A stretch of DNA of 64,000 bases from Ustilaginoidea virens (taxonomy: Eukaryota > Ascomycota > Sordariomycetes > Hypocreales > Clavicipitaceae). A program made the position numbers and the translations under genes. The stretch covers positions 5,146,001 to 5,210,000 of the forward strand of contig NC_057316.1 of assembly GCF_000687475.1 (NCBI RefSeq), in the 5' to 3' direction. The notes beneath the pieces are model-generated. The model was not told the origin of the DNA. It was given only the letters and a program-made list of their open reading frames with translations, and did not search any database. Positions 1-10,749 of this stretch are shown here, one piece after another (position 1 is the stretch's first letter; every line of letters begins with the position of its first letter).

Positions 1-1124
1 TGCCCATGTGCGCGCAACGTTTCTCATGGTGTAGCCGCCGCCTCCCAAAACTAGAGTGGGAAGCCCGAAGCTCTTGACATAGCTCACGCAGTTGGCGTGG
101 CCATCCATGCTCAGGTTGAAGCAGCCCAGGCGATCGCCGGATAAACTGTCACCTCCACACTGCAAAACGACAGCCTCGGGTTGATAGTACTTCATGACGT
201 TCTCGATGACGGGTTCGAAAATGGACTTGTAGGATTCGTCCGTGATGCCGTCGCGGAGGGGGAAGTTTACAGAGTAGTTCTTTCCCTGTCCAATACCGAT
301 GTCTCGTAGTTCACCAGTTCCGGGAAAATATTCGCCGTACTTGTGGAAGGAAACGGTCATGACGCGGTCCGTCGTGTAAAAGGCCTCTTCCACCCCATCG
401 CCATGGTGAACATCAATGTCAATGTACAAGACGCGTTTCATGAATCGGAGCAGCTCGAGGATCCCCAAAACAATATCTGCGAGAAGCACGGTTAGATTGG
501 GTGAAAATGGGGACCGGGGTTGGCGGTTCGGGAAAGGGTTCGTGCATACCGTTTACATAACAAAAACCACTGGCTTCGCACTTCTTGGCGTGATGTAAAC
601 CGCCAGCCCAGTTGACGGCAATGTCGCACTTTTGACGATTCAACCGGGCAGCGCCTTCCATGCTCCCGCCAGCGCTGATCCCGCAAAACTCAAACAATCC
701 GTCAAAGACGGGACAATCGTCCCCAACGTTGTACTTGCCCTGCTCACGCACGTAACTGTCCATGTTGTCGGGTGTGACCTTTTGGAGGAAATCGATGTAG
801 TCGTCGGTATGGAACTGGGTCATCTCGCCCCGGGTTGCCGGCTTAGCGCGCTGGGAGGGATTTAGTAGACGTCAATTCGTCAGGAAACCCATGGAGAGTC
901 GTGGCGGGTTTTATGGCCTGGCTACTCACGTAGATCTCCATTTTCTGGTACAGGTTATATTGCATGATCAAGCTGTGTGCCAGACGGATGCGGTGAGGTT
1001 TCATGGGGTGACCAGTCACATAAGCATAGTTCCCGATATCCGAGTCGTAAAAATAGGCGACCTTTTTGGGGGAAGAATCGTTAAGCGCGACAGAACCCAG
1101 CTGGGCCTTGCCGGATTCTCCCAT
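1..1124 (-). CDS. RPD3: Class I histone deacetylase RPD3/RpdA (C-terminus beyond the left edge)
   Basis: Zinc-dependent lysine deacetylase, the catalytic subunit of Rpd3/Sin3-type corepressors in the nucleus. Exons read on the minus strand are 1124-930, 850-550 and 476-1, giving the first 324 residues. The start ATG at 1124 is followed by the class I N-terminus ([20 protein letters not shown]). Active-site features are visible: the double histidine of GGLHHAKK near residue 151, the zinc ligands of DIDVHHGDG, and [12 protein letters not shown] at the edge. The string [16 protein letters not shown] and the MRNVARTW tail match Rpd3 rather than Hos2, which has CGADSL and PRNVSRLW. Introns are 79 and 73 bp. 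The window cuts the end of the deacetylase domain and the C-terminal extension that filamentous-fungal RpdA proteins carry. It diverges from RPN11 over about 590 bp. Confidence 0.93.
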
Positions 1125-1715
1125 GACGGAGGCTTGGATAAATGCGTATCCTGCGGTGTCGGCGATGTTTGATGCGCAGTGGATAAATGGGTTTGTTGCA
1201 GAAGTCGTGAGAGCCTACAGAGAGGTAGCGCACTCCCTCGGTTTTGAAGCAGCGTTATCGTCGGGAACCGCACATGGGGAAGAATTTTGGGGGGTTATGG
1301 GTTATATATAGGTGGAAAATGCCCCAGCAGAGAGCGCGCCAACAGCCTTTGGACATGCAGCAACTCTCACGGACGGACTTTGTGCGGATCAAAGTTGTGG
1401 CGGTACGCTTGGAGTTGCGCAACAACAAAGTGAATTATGTAATGCCCTCTTCCGGCACCTGTCAGCAAAGTCCTGTCCTGCAGTCCGTAACGGCGTAGGG
1501 CCTTGCAGGACTAGGCACACGTGATCCCCATTACTCAGCTTGTCACTTTGAGCAGGCTGCACGTTGCTGGCGTCAACCAGCTCCCACTGCAACAAATCCT
1601 CGTTCGTCACGACCATATTTTCAGCCGAGGATTCCATAGCGTGCTGCGTCACAAGTTTCTCGCCACTTCAACACCCCACCCTACCCTTCAAATCACCGCA
1701 GTCCGAAAACTCACA
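1125..1715. other. Divergent promoter region between RPD3 and RPN11
   Basis: The 591 bp between the two start codons holds no supported gene. A TATATATA string lies at about 1303-1310, placed for either promoter but closer to RPD3. The weak minus-strand ORF at 1389-1652 has no recognisable domain and no splice partners. Confidence 0.6.
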
Positions 1716-2892
1716 ATGGAAAGATTTCGAACCTTACTCGGCGGAGGCGGGATGGGCATGGGAGGAGCTACTCATGGGACAGTATGTGCAGCTCGAAGCT
1801 TGAGCTCCCACGACGGCGCTCTTGCATGTCGCTCTTGCATAGTGCCATGATACTAACGTGTGCTGTCTCTGTTTAGGACAATTCCAATCTCATCGACAAC
1901 TCCGAGACAGTATATATTTCATCGTTGGCGTTGTTGAAAATGCTGCGACATGGCCGCGCAGGTGTACCTATGGAAGTCATGGGCCTCATGCTGGGAGAGT
2001 TCGTGGACGATTTCACAGTCAAGGTTATGGATGTCTTTGCCATGCCTCAAAGTGGCACAGGAGTCAGCGTCGAAGCTGTAGACCCGGTTTTCCAGACCAA
2101 GATGATGGACATGCTCCGACAAACAGGAAGGTACGCGCTGCTTGTCGGGAATGCATAGGTGATGAAACGATACAAGAGATTGATTCTAACGAACCCGACA
2201 TCAGACCCGAATCCGTCGTTGGCTGGTATCACTCGCACCCTGGATTTGGGTGCTGGCTTTCGTCGGTTGACATCAACACTCAACAATCGTTCGAGCAGCT
2301 GAACCCCAGGGCTGTGGCCGTGGTGGTCGATCCTATCCAGTCTGTCAAGGGGAAAGTCGTCATTGATGCATTTCGCCTGATAAACCCGCAGCTTTTGATG
2401 ATGGGCCAGGAGCCGCGTCAGAGCACGAGTAACCTGGGCCACTTGAACAAGCCGTCAATCCAAGCACTGATTCACGGCTTGAACCGACACTACTACTCGA
2501 TCGCGATCAACTACCGAAAGACTGCCCTGGAGGAGAACATGTTGATGAATCTTCACAAGCATGTCTGGACAGAGGCGCTGGAAATGAACGATTTTCGAAC
2601 AGAAGGCGACAAGAACAAGGAGCGGTTGCAGCGACTCGTCAGCCTGGCCGACGGCTACGAGAAGCGCGTCAAGGAGGAAACTGAACTGACAAAGGAGCAG
2701 CTCAAGACGCGATACGTGGGCAAACTAGACCCCAAGAAGCACTTGGAAGATGTCGGACAGGAGCTGATTGAAGACAACATTGTTGCCGTCTCCAGACAGA
2801 TGATCGACAAGGAGGCGACAATGCCGAAAAAGGAAGGTCAAGCCGGAGATGCCAGCGGCGAGCGGATGGACATTGAAGAAGAGGAGTTGTGA
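1716..2892 (+). CDS. RPN11: 26S proteasome regulatory subunit Rpn11, JAMM deubiquitinase
   Basis: Metalloprotease of the proteasome lid that removes ubiquitin chains from substrates during degradation. Exons 1716-1781, 1877-2130 and 2205-2892 give 335 residues, the usual family length. Exon 1 encodes only the 22-residue glycine/methionine-rich head, and joining it at GT/AG in phase 0 restores the family's N-terminus. The MPN+ domain carries the catalytic glutamate in [12 protein letters not shown] and the zinc-binding motif in [14 protein letters not shown]. The helical C-terminal half ([18 protein letters not shown], then [14 protein letters not shown]) is the lid-anchoring region, and the protein ends in an acidic MDIEEEEL tail. 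Introns are 95 and 74 bp. All catalytic residues are intact. Confidence 0.97.
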
Positions 2893-3951
2893 TGGGGGGG
2901 ATATTTTTTTTCTTCCTCTTTCAGCATCGGGGGTACCATGGCGCCCTGAGAAGGACCGGCCATAGACACTGTAAGATTTCAAGGCGTTGGAGAGTGGATG
3001 GGGGCCAAGACGATGTGACAGAACCCGCCATGTACTCAATTGCGCCGGGACACATGAGAGCCGTTGAGCACGAAACCCGGGCCTGAGAAGGGGCAGTGAC
3101 GACCTGCATGCCCTCTTGGGAGTCCAGGCGTCGGAAGCGTACACATGCACGGAGTCGCGTCGAAGAAATAGAGCTCCTGGGAACCTTTATTGAATTCTCT
3201 TTTTGGGGCGCGGCCGAATATGACAGTCGTTCCCAAATCAACACGACAGAGTCAGACAAATTTTGATCTGCCAATTGACGGATGCATGACGACTTTGTTG
3301 CCGTCGGCATGGGTGGATCTCGACGAGACGACGGCACGTGCAATGGGCATGCTGTGGTGGTCGCCGAGTCGCACCAACGCAAGCACTCCGTACAGCTGGT
3401 CAAAGTGCTCCGGCAACGCCCGGCAACGCCCGTCAAAGCCCGTCGAGGCCGGCCCCGTCCCTACGCCGCGTCGACGCCCGCCCAACGCGGCCAACCAAGC
3501 TGTCTGGTCTGGTTAAAGTACCTTGCAACTTGGCGCCGGTTCTCGGCGGGCTGAGCTGGGCTGCCTCGTCGTGCAGCTTTTCCTCACCAAAAAGGCCCGG
3601 CAAGCCCCACCCCACCATTCCACACACACACCCCCCCCTCCTTCCCTCCCCGACGCTCATTTGCTCCCCCACATTCTCGCCCTCGACTCGGTGGGGCCAC
3701 GCGGTTCCGTCAGCAAAGTGCGTGCTGGCGCCTGCTGGCGCCTGCTGTCTGATCTCAACAACTTTGCCCCCGAGAGAGTTGGCCGGTTCGTTCATCTTGG
3801 CTGGGAAACAAGCGGCCCAGTTCTGTGTCTGGCTGCCCGCCGTCCACCACCCTGTTGTCAACCGACGCAGACAGACATCCTCCCACGCCTTTTCCATCCA
3901 TGTCCCCTCCCACAAACGATTCCCCCTTGAACTCCTCCTGTTATCCCTAGC

Positions 3952-3985
<34 letters not shown>

Positions 3986-4231
3986 TTTCCTTTTTTTATT
4001 TTCCTTTTTTCCCTTTTTTTTTTGTTTTAATTTCTTTCGATTTTCCCGTGCCCGAACCGAAAACCACCGGTCGCGTCCTGGACAGCTTGAACCGTTGCTA
4101 TTTCCTCGAAATTCTCCGCCCCTCCGCTCGCCACCGCATTCCGAAGGGTCGTATCCGGCTTGGAAACAAGAAGGCACTAAGAAAGAAGGAAAAGAAAAGA
4201 AACGGACTAGGAAGAAAGGGCGCGACGTAGA
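2893..4231. other. Intergenic region: RPN11 3' side and ADK2 promoter/5' leader
   Basis: No gene is supported in these 1.3 kb. The left half contains short ORFs on both strands without recognisable domains and a cluster of imperfect GCCCGGCAAC/GCCCGTCAA units at about 3410-3450. The right half is strongly pyrimidine-rich (3590-3660 and 3900-4040), including a 22 bp T run from about 3957, as expected for a fungal promoter and 5' leader ahead of ADK2. Confidence 0.55.
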
Positions 4232-5146
4232 ATGCAACTTAGAAAAGCAGCTAGGGTTATCCTCGTTGGCGCCCCCGGAGTCGGCAAAGGCACACAGAGC
4301 GAACGACTTCTCAAGCGATTCCCGCAGCTGGCCTCCATCAGCACCGGCGACCTTTTGCGCAACAATGTCAAGAACAGGACCCCCCTCGGTACGCAAGAGA
4401 GCATTACCCGCGCCCACCTGGGCTTGTCACATTTCCCCAACCTAACCGAGCTGCGTGTAGGCATCAAGGCGGAGAGCACCATGAAGGCGGGTGGTCTCGT
4501 GGCTGACGACCTGATGCTCCGCCTCATCTCGGGCGAGCTCCGACATCGCGGCTGGCTGCAGAACCACGGCCCCCCGGACATCATGACGCTCTCCTCCGAG
4601 GCCACCTCCGCCGCCGAGATACGCCCCCCCGGCGGCGACCTGTCCTTGGACGCCTTTGCGGCCGGCCACGCCCGCTCCTCGTCTGCCCAAGCGTCCGAAG
4701 ACCCGTCGGCGTCCTTCATCCTCGACGGGTACCCCCGCAACGCCTCGCAAGCGCACACGCTCGACGGCATCGTCCCCATCAACCTGGCCGTGTCTCTCCG
4801 GACCCCCTTCTCCGTCCTACTCGAGCGCATCGCCGGCCGCTGGGTCCACGAGCCCTCCGGCCGCGTGTACAACACCACCTTCAACGCGCCCCGAGTCGCT
4901 GGCCGCGACGACGTGACCGGGGACCCGCTCGTCCAGCGGCCCGACGACACCGAGGACGTCTACCGCGCCCGGTTCCGGAAGTTTGAGGAGGCCAGCGAGC
5001 CGCTGCTGGAGCACTACGCCAGCAAGGGCGTCCTCATCGAGATTCAAGGCATGACCAGCGACGAAATCAGCCCCAAGCTGTACCGCGAGTTTGAGCGACG
5101 CTTCGTCGTGGGAAGCCCACGATCTGATGCGACAGACGTCTTGTGA
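4232..5146 (+). CDS. ADK2: Adenylate kinase, mitochondrial GTP:AMP phosphotransferase type
   Basis: Nucleoside monophosphate kinase that regenerates ADP/GDP from AMP and a triphosphate, expected in the mitochondrial matrix. Exons 4232-4388 and 4461-5146 give 280 residues. The P-loop GAPGVGKGTQ lies near residue 15 and the NMP-binding segment STGDLLR follows. DGYPRN and the LID segment (GRWVHEPSGRVYN to DDVTGDPLVQR) are intact. Removing the 72 bp intron restores the family sequence PLGIKAESTMKAGGLV. The intron is a multiple of three without a stop, so it is easily mis-called as exon. Between the NMP domain and DGYPRN there is an insertion of about 45 residues rich in Ser, Ala and Pro; long inserts here are plausible in fungal orthologs but I cannot compare them. 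Third codon positions are mostly G or C. Confidence 0.9.
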   Translation: MQLRKAARVILVGAPGVGKGTQSERLLKRFPQLASISTGDLLRNNVKNRTPLGTQESITRAHLGLSHFPNLTELRVGIKAESTMKAGGLVADDLMLRLISGELRHRGWLQNHGPPDIMTLSSEATSAAEIRPPGGDLSLDAFAAGHARSSSAQASEDPSASFILDGYPRNASQAHTLDGIVPINLAVSLRTPFSVLLERIAGRWVHEPSGRVYNTTFNAPRVAGRDDVTGDPLVQRPDDTEDVYRARFRKFEEASEPLLEHYASKGVLIEIQGMTSDEISPKLYREFERRFVVGSPRSDATDVL

Positions 5147-6421
5147 CTGCCAAACGAGCATGGCGAGCGGGCGGGCGGGCGTGCGTGCGAGCGTGCAGTC
5201 GCCATGCTCCCTTGTTACGAATGACTGTAAAGCCTCGTCTGTACTGCGCGGTGCCGCTGGGCCATGTTAATGATTCAATGGGCAACTCTGGCGTTGGTCC
5301 TTTATTTTTTTTTTCTTCTTCTTCTTTTTCTTTCCTTCTCTCTCTCGCTTCATCTTCAGCCCTTTTTCTTGCTTCTTTTCTCTCCCCCCCTGCTGCCAGA
5401 CTACGCGGCCAAAGGGATTGTTCTATCATGTATTATTGCGCGCTATTTGGTACGCTTTCTTGGGAAATTCTACGGACCATGGGGCTTGAGCCGTCGCTCG
5501 CGAGAGCTGCAGTCACGACGAGTAGGTCTGGTCTGGTACCTGCAGGCACGGGCACGGGCATGGGCACGGGCACGGGCATGGGCACGGGCACGGGGGCAAC
5601 TACGGGCCTTCTCGGCAAGAGCGGTGCGATGCGCATTGATTGGTAATGTCTGCTTGTCTTTGATACTTGCCGGATGGTACATGTAGGCACCTAGAGGAGG
5701 TAGCTAGTGCCAACGAAATGGAATGACGGCCGCCGAGACCTCGACAGTGCAGCGTGCTCCGTCCCGTCGTGCTAATCCATCTTCACATGAAACCCATCCA
5801 TCCTCGTGTCTTCCGCGCCTTGGCCCACCAGACGGCATCCGTCCTAGCTCCGCTGGCATGCAGTGCAGTGCAGTGCAGTGCGCGCAAATGCCGAGGAGCC
5901 ACGGCAAACGGAATTGGCCTGCTGAAAGCTGCGGAGGGAGGGCCCGTGGCACAGTGTACGTCTGGTCAATTTGTCACATTGACGTCTGGTCGTAGTTGAC
6001 AACATGACGTTCCAGCTTCCAACAGAGAGCCGAGGGACGCACTGACCGCGCCCGCTTGGCGGGCCGTCGTCACGGTCAGTCGGCCGTCTTGATTCGTAAC
6101 ACAGTGCTTGCATTTTTTTTTTCTACATGATCAGCTCTTGTCCGGTGAGAAGCAACCCGTACATTCGACAGCGGTGCCTTGGATAGACACTTTGCCCGTG
6201 ACCCCGATCCAGCCAAAATCTGCTCGTGCAGATACCAAAGTCCTCCAGCAAAACCATGTTCAGTCTCCCCGGAAAGACTGAGCAATCGGCCCAAAAAAAA
6301 AAAAAAAAGAAGAAAAACAAAAAAAGAAAAAAAAAAAAAGGGGGGGGGGGGGTCCCGGGTGGTTGTAGTGTTGTGTTGTTGCATCGTAACAAGGATGCTT
6401 TCTTCTACACGTCTTTCGACG
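5147..6421. other. Convergent intergenic region ADK2/ERD2
   Basis: This 1.27 kb stretch lies between two 3' ends. It holds GC-rich microsatellites at 5160-5195, a CT-rich block at 5305-5390, the 6/12 bp tandem repeat at 5545-5594, a CAGTG triplet at about 5861-5880, and an A-run followed directly by a G-run at 6293-6352. No gene is supported. Confidence 0.55.
5545..5594. repeat. GGCACG/GGCATG tandem repeat
   Basis: About eight 6 bp units alternate in the order GGCACG, GGCACG, GGCATG, giving an 18 bp higher-order period. It lies in the 3' intergenic region between convergent genes. Confidence 0.9.
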
Positions 6422-7734
6422 CTACTCTCGCCATTCGTCGCCACTTCGCATGCCATTGGGTACATTCTTGCTGGGCTTTGACGACGAAGCGGTGGCAGTG
6501 CCCTCCTCGTCGCCGACGTCGTCGCCGTCGTCGTCGTCGTCGTCCAGAGCTTTGGCTAGCTCGTCGGGATCCTGCATCTTTGCGTCTGGATCGACGCGTT
6601 CTTGCAAGCCCTCGTCGTCGCGGTGTTGGTCATCGTGAAAGACGTCCTCGTCGGCGCTGACAGAGATACCGCGAGCACCCCAGCCCGGTCGGGAGGGGCG
6701 TCGGCTTTCCCTCCCGTCGTTGCCACCCAGGGCCGGTGCGCTCTCCTCGTCATCGTGGGAATCGGCATTCTTGCCAAAGATGCGGCGGAGCAGCCAGCCG
6801 CGGCGCAAATCATCCGCGTCGACCACGCCTCCGCCACGAAGCTTGACCCGCTGCCTTGTGTAGTAGACCCAGGCGAAGTCGACGTACAGCGCCGTCTGGA
6901 TGCAGCCAAAGATGACGGCGACAGCGTCCGGCTTCTGGCCGCGCATGTCGAGTTCGCGGACGAACCAGTTGAGGATGTACAGAGCTCGGTAGGACCCCAG
7001 CGCAAGCAGGTAGAAGGAATTGATGACGGTCGGCACGGTGGTCTGCCGGAGCAGGAGAAGCTGCGGAAGAATGCAGCCGGCTTCGAGGATCTCGGAAAAC
7101 ACCCACATCCACTGTTGCATCATCTTGTCAGTACGCCGAGGACTGCCCTGCGTCTCAGGCACACGAGTACACGTCAATACGCACTGTCCGAAACCGCCAG
7201 TGTTGCTCAAAAATCATCATCATGAAGGGCGACAGCGCCGCCGAGACGGCCAGGACGCCGGCACCCATCTTCCACGCCAACTCGCGTTCCCTCGAGCGTG
7301 GAAACACCCACTGCATGAGGCCAATGGTGTAGAACGAGGAGACTATGTAGATTATCTTGAAGAGGAAATTCCATAGTATCTTTTCTCGGAAGATGTCGAG
7401 ATATCGCGTGCAGAAGACGAGAGCATACAGCGCCTGCGTGATCAGAGAGACGCCTTCGGCGCTTCGATTTCGATGGATTGCAAAGATGAGGATACCCTTG
7501 GCGGAGAGGTGGGATAGATCGCCCAGGATGCGGAAGAGCTGTGCAAACGTCAATAGCTTGTTGAGCACACGTTTGCTTGCTGGGATTCTGCTTGCTTGCT
7601 TGCTTGCTTGCTGGCTGGCTGGCTGGCTGGCTGGCTGGAGAAGGAGCTTGGCGATGCAAGCAAGCAAGCATCAAGCATCAATAGCATCCATCACAGGGCA
7701 AGGTGGCCGGCCGACTTACGTTCCACGACACCAT
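6422..7734 (-). CDS. ERD2: ER lumen protein-retaining receptor (KDEL/HDEL receptor) with long acidic tail
   Basis: Seven-transmembrane receptor that retrieves HDEL/KDEL proteins from Golgi to ER. Exons on the minus strand are 7734-7720, 7538-7185 and 7111-6422, giving 352 residues. Exon 1 encodes only MVSWN; the join gives MVSWNLFRILGDLSHLSAKG, the family N-terminus. Family hallmarks follow: AIHRNRSAEGVSLITQ, TRYLDIF, and in exon 3 WVFSEILEAGCILPQLLLLRQ and LGSYRALYILNWFVRE. After the seventh membrane segment (FAWVYYTRQRVKLRGGG) a tail of about 130 residues continues, rich in Asp/Glu with a run of six Asp, where the animal and yeast proteins end. The exon 2/3 join FRT|WMWVFSE is inferred from family similarity. 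Intron 1 (181 bp) contains TTGC/TGGC microsatellites. Confidence 0.92.
7590..7638. repeat. TTGC/TGGC tetranucleotide array inside ERD2 intron 1
   Basis: A GCTT array passes into a GCTG array over about 49 bp within the first intron of the ERD2 gene, between the five-codon first exon and exon 2. Confidence 0.85.
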
Positions 7735-7853
7735 GACTGCAACTTGGTCGACGACGGCTTGGCTGGTCAGAGATCGGTAGGGTCGTTTCGGTCAATGGGA
7801 GGACAAGCATCAACAAGGAAGCAAGGGACGGATGAAAACAACGCGATAAAAAA

Positions 7854-7884
<31 letters not shown>

Positions 7885-8058
7885 CCTTGAGCTCATGAAG
7901 TGGGAGAGAGGAGAACTGGACAAAGGTTCAACTGCTGTGATCGTTTGTCGCAGACGTTTGGCCACTTCCTTGCATCGGGGATGCCTGGCTTGATTGGCCA
8001 GGCCCAGCTGGAGGGAGCTGGAACGGGCTCGTGGCCATCCACCTCGTCCTACCAGACC

Positions 8059-8082
8059 TTAGGTACCTAGGTACCTACCGAG
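8059..8082. repeat. GGTACCTA motif island
   Basis: Two overlapping copies of the palindromic TAGGTACCTA core, followed by a GAGTACGTACTC palindrome. The same motif recurs between other genes of the window. Confidence 0.7.
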
Positions 8083-8290
8083 TACGTACTCCAGCCGTCC
8101 CAGACCTTATCCTCCGTTCCCAACATTAATTAATTGACTTCAACCTAACCCAACCCTGTCAATGGCACCAGACGGCTGGCTGGTGGGGTCAGTGACGAGT
8201 CTGGTTGCAGCCTGGCAGCCAATGATCCAATGTCAATCCGATGGCGCAGCCAAGGCCAACCTGAGCTTCCAGACTGGACTCGGTTGACCC

Positions 8291-8357
8291 CAGCAGCCAG
8301 CAGCCAGCAGCCAGCAGCCAGCACCCGCCTCCAGCCTCCAGCCTCAAGCCTCCAGGC
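8291..8357. repeat. CAGCAGC and CCTCCAG tandem repeats
   Basis: Four 7 bp CAGCAGC units (8291-8323) run into four imperfect CCTCCAG units. No coding exon spans them. Confidence 0.8.
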
Positions 8358-8812
8358 TGGCGACCCTGTGGGGATTGTCCAGCCATCTGCCCCGCAACGT
8401 AAAAGGCAACTGGCTGGGGTCATGTCCTGGGTCTGGAGTGTCCTGGACCTAGCAACATGAAGCTTTCTCGTCGCTTGGCGCGTCTCTCGTCTCTCTCATC
8501 AACCGCGTACAACCAAACTCCAACATTTCCCACCACGTACGCGAAGGAACCATCCGTCGACTTACTCCCCAACTCTCCGCCGTTAAATGCATCACCCATG
8601 TAGGGTCCCAGAAGCGTCCAAATGGCCACGGGTATTGCCCCCCTCCCCCCCCCCCAAAATGCATCTGCCGCAAACCGCCTGCTTGCACGTCTTGCTGACG
8701 ATTGATTGACAGCAAGGGAAGCCCGCGCGGGCCGTCTCAACGAACGCCTTCGAGGCGCGCAGTATGTTCACATGCCCGACTAGCCTTTGCAGGTACCCTT
8801 TTCACCTAAACC

Positions 8813-10623
8813 ATGCGCAGACGTGCCAATGTTGGAGACGACGAGACTTTCAACCTGGATCTCGGCGCCATGACCATGCTCCAAGCGAGTGTCCAAAGCT
8901 CCAGCTCCCCAACAGCAACGTCATCACGACGGCCGCAAGCCCGGAACTCAACCCCCGTACCCCATCCAACCGTCGACGGGGACCAAAGGGCTCCCCCGTC
9001 AGGGAATGCAGCCGTAGCAGGAGAAGATGAGCTGAGCAGCGAGGCATTCCTCCCTGGGGAGATGATGCCGCGAGAGAAGACTCCCAGCGTCGCCGAGTCG
9101 GGAATGTTTATAACGCAAGACGAGCCTGAGCCGCCATCTCAACCTTCAAGCGCGCCGCCATACCCACCAAGACGGGAAGCAAGGGCGCTGACTGAAGAAG
9201 TCACCGAGAGCCCAGCAGCAAAGCCAGGAAGCGGACGAAGACGGCCCATCCCCACCAACACATCCGACGCCGCCGCTTCGAGAAACCGATCCATCCCAAG
9301 CTCTGAGCCGCCCTCGTCGCCGACACTGAATAAAGGTCGTCGCAGCAACGTCTTTGTTCGTCCCGCCCAGCCACCTCTGCCACCTGTGCGAGAAGGTCGC
9401 CACGAAAACACACCCCCCGACGCTGACCGAAACCAACCGCGACGGCCAACTGAAAGCGACCGAGAGCCTGAATATGATGAGCCCTCGGACGAAGAAGCAG
9501 TAGATCTTGGCGCCAAAGATGCCGCCAAGATCATTGGCCCAAAACGGCCGAGGCCCAGCCCGACCTCCCCAGAGCTGGGGTCTGAAGACTCGGACATGAC
9601 GGAAGAACACACAACCACCACCATCATCACCACCACCACCACCACCACAGACTCGGTACCAGATCGGAAACGAAAAAGCAGCCCCGCCACACAGAGACGG
9701 CCGACGAAAAAAGCCAAGACGCACGAGTCCGGCTCCAAGAAGCAGCGCTACAGCTCCAGCAGCGATCAAAACGACGACGCGGCCGTCGAAATCACCGTGC
9801 AGCGCTTGGTCAATAACTTTCCCCGAGACCCAAACGACCAAGATGACCTACAGCCGGAAATTCCTTTTGCCAACAGGGGAGGGGAAACGGTCGTGGATGT
9901 CTTTGCTCAGGTCTGCGAGGAAGTCATTTCTTCGACGCTTACGCAGCTGCAGCAGCTCGGGCAGCAAACTACTGACCCGGAGAAGAAGAAGGAGTGTCGA
10001 ATCAAGATGCGCGCAATCGCGGCGTATAGGGAGGAGCTGAACTCTCGGCTGCTGCAGCATGTGAGTGTGTCTAATCCGAGGCCATGGCAAGGGTAACGGT
10101 GACTGACAGTTCTTGCGCTTTTCCCCCCTGGCAACTAGGCAATTCATTTGAATCACTGGCATTCGCTACGACGACGGCTCCGTCATGTCCAAAAGGAGAA
10201 ACTCGGATTGCGGGACGAGATTATCCGCTTAAAGGGGGAGCGGGAACAGGTTGCCTTGCGGATGGATGCCATTCGCATCAAATACGAGGCGGATAGCAAG
10301 GAATCCACAGTGAGTGAAAATCAGGTTGCTATTCCTGGATTGATATTGTTTGTTACCACCAATTCGGCTGACAGTTGCTCTAGGCTCGACTCCATGCTTC
10401 TGCTCTTTTGCACGATATTGACTTGGCTGTGGCAAAGGGCCGCGAAGCACCCGAGATGTCTGAAGCAGATGAGAAACTAGCTGAACTGCGGAACCTCGAC
10501 ATCCAACTAGCGCAAATATCAGATCTTGTCAGCTCGTCAAGTTCAACAGGTGGACTGCTCCAACAAGTCCGGGACTTCAACGCGTTTCTGGAACGAGCGG
10601 CCAACGCTCTTGAATCAAGATGA
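8813..10623 (+). CDS. AME1: Inner kinetochore subunit Ame1/CENP-U/Mis17-like protein
   Basis: Probable member of the constitutive centromere-associated network that links centromeric nucleosomes to the outer kinetochore. Exons 8813-10060, 10139-10309 and 10384-10623 give 552 residues. The first 330 residues are disordered, rich in Pro, Ser and charged residues, with a His/Thr/Ile low-complexity run near residue 270. The conserved part is C-terminal: VVDVFAQVCEEV, then a long coiled coil (LRRRLRHVQKEKLGLRDEI, REQVALRMDAIRIKYE), LLHDIDLAV, and a closing LLQQVRDFNAFLERAA. This order resembles the fungal AME1/CENP-U C-terminal domain as I know it. Identification rests on that pattern, so CENP-Q/Okp1-type alternatives are not excluded. 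The exon joins are in frame with GT/AG ends. Confidence 0.65.
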
Positions 10624-10749
10624 AGTGGCTGGATAATATTTGTCTGATGCGCCCGACCTAACATTTGTCAAGAAGGGCACAAAAAAAATAAAAGGAAAGA
10701 GAGAGATAAACATCATCATACACATAAAATCGGTCCACAGGCGCACAAC

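Larger units (their letters stand above)
7735..8812. other. Divergent promoter region ERD2/AME1
   Basis: About 1.1 kb without a supported gene. It contains an A-rich tract with a run of more than 20 A at about 7858-7884, a CTTAGGTACCTAGGTACCTACC motif island at 8059-8082, and a CAGCAGC/CCTCCAG repeat block at 8291-8357. Short ORFs here follow the repeats and are not convincing. Confidence 0.55.

Noticed and set aside
1389..1652. 88-codon minus-strand ORF in the RPD3/RPN11 promoter
   Set aside because: No recognisable domain or splice partner, and it lies in a short divergent promoter.
2921..3436. 171-codon minus-strand ORF next to RPN11
   Set aside because: Atypical composition with many Cys/Ser/Arg, no domain, no family recognised, and overlaps other equally open frames.
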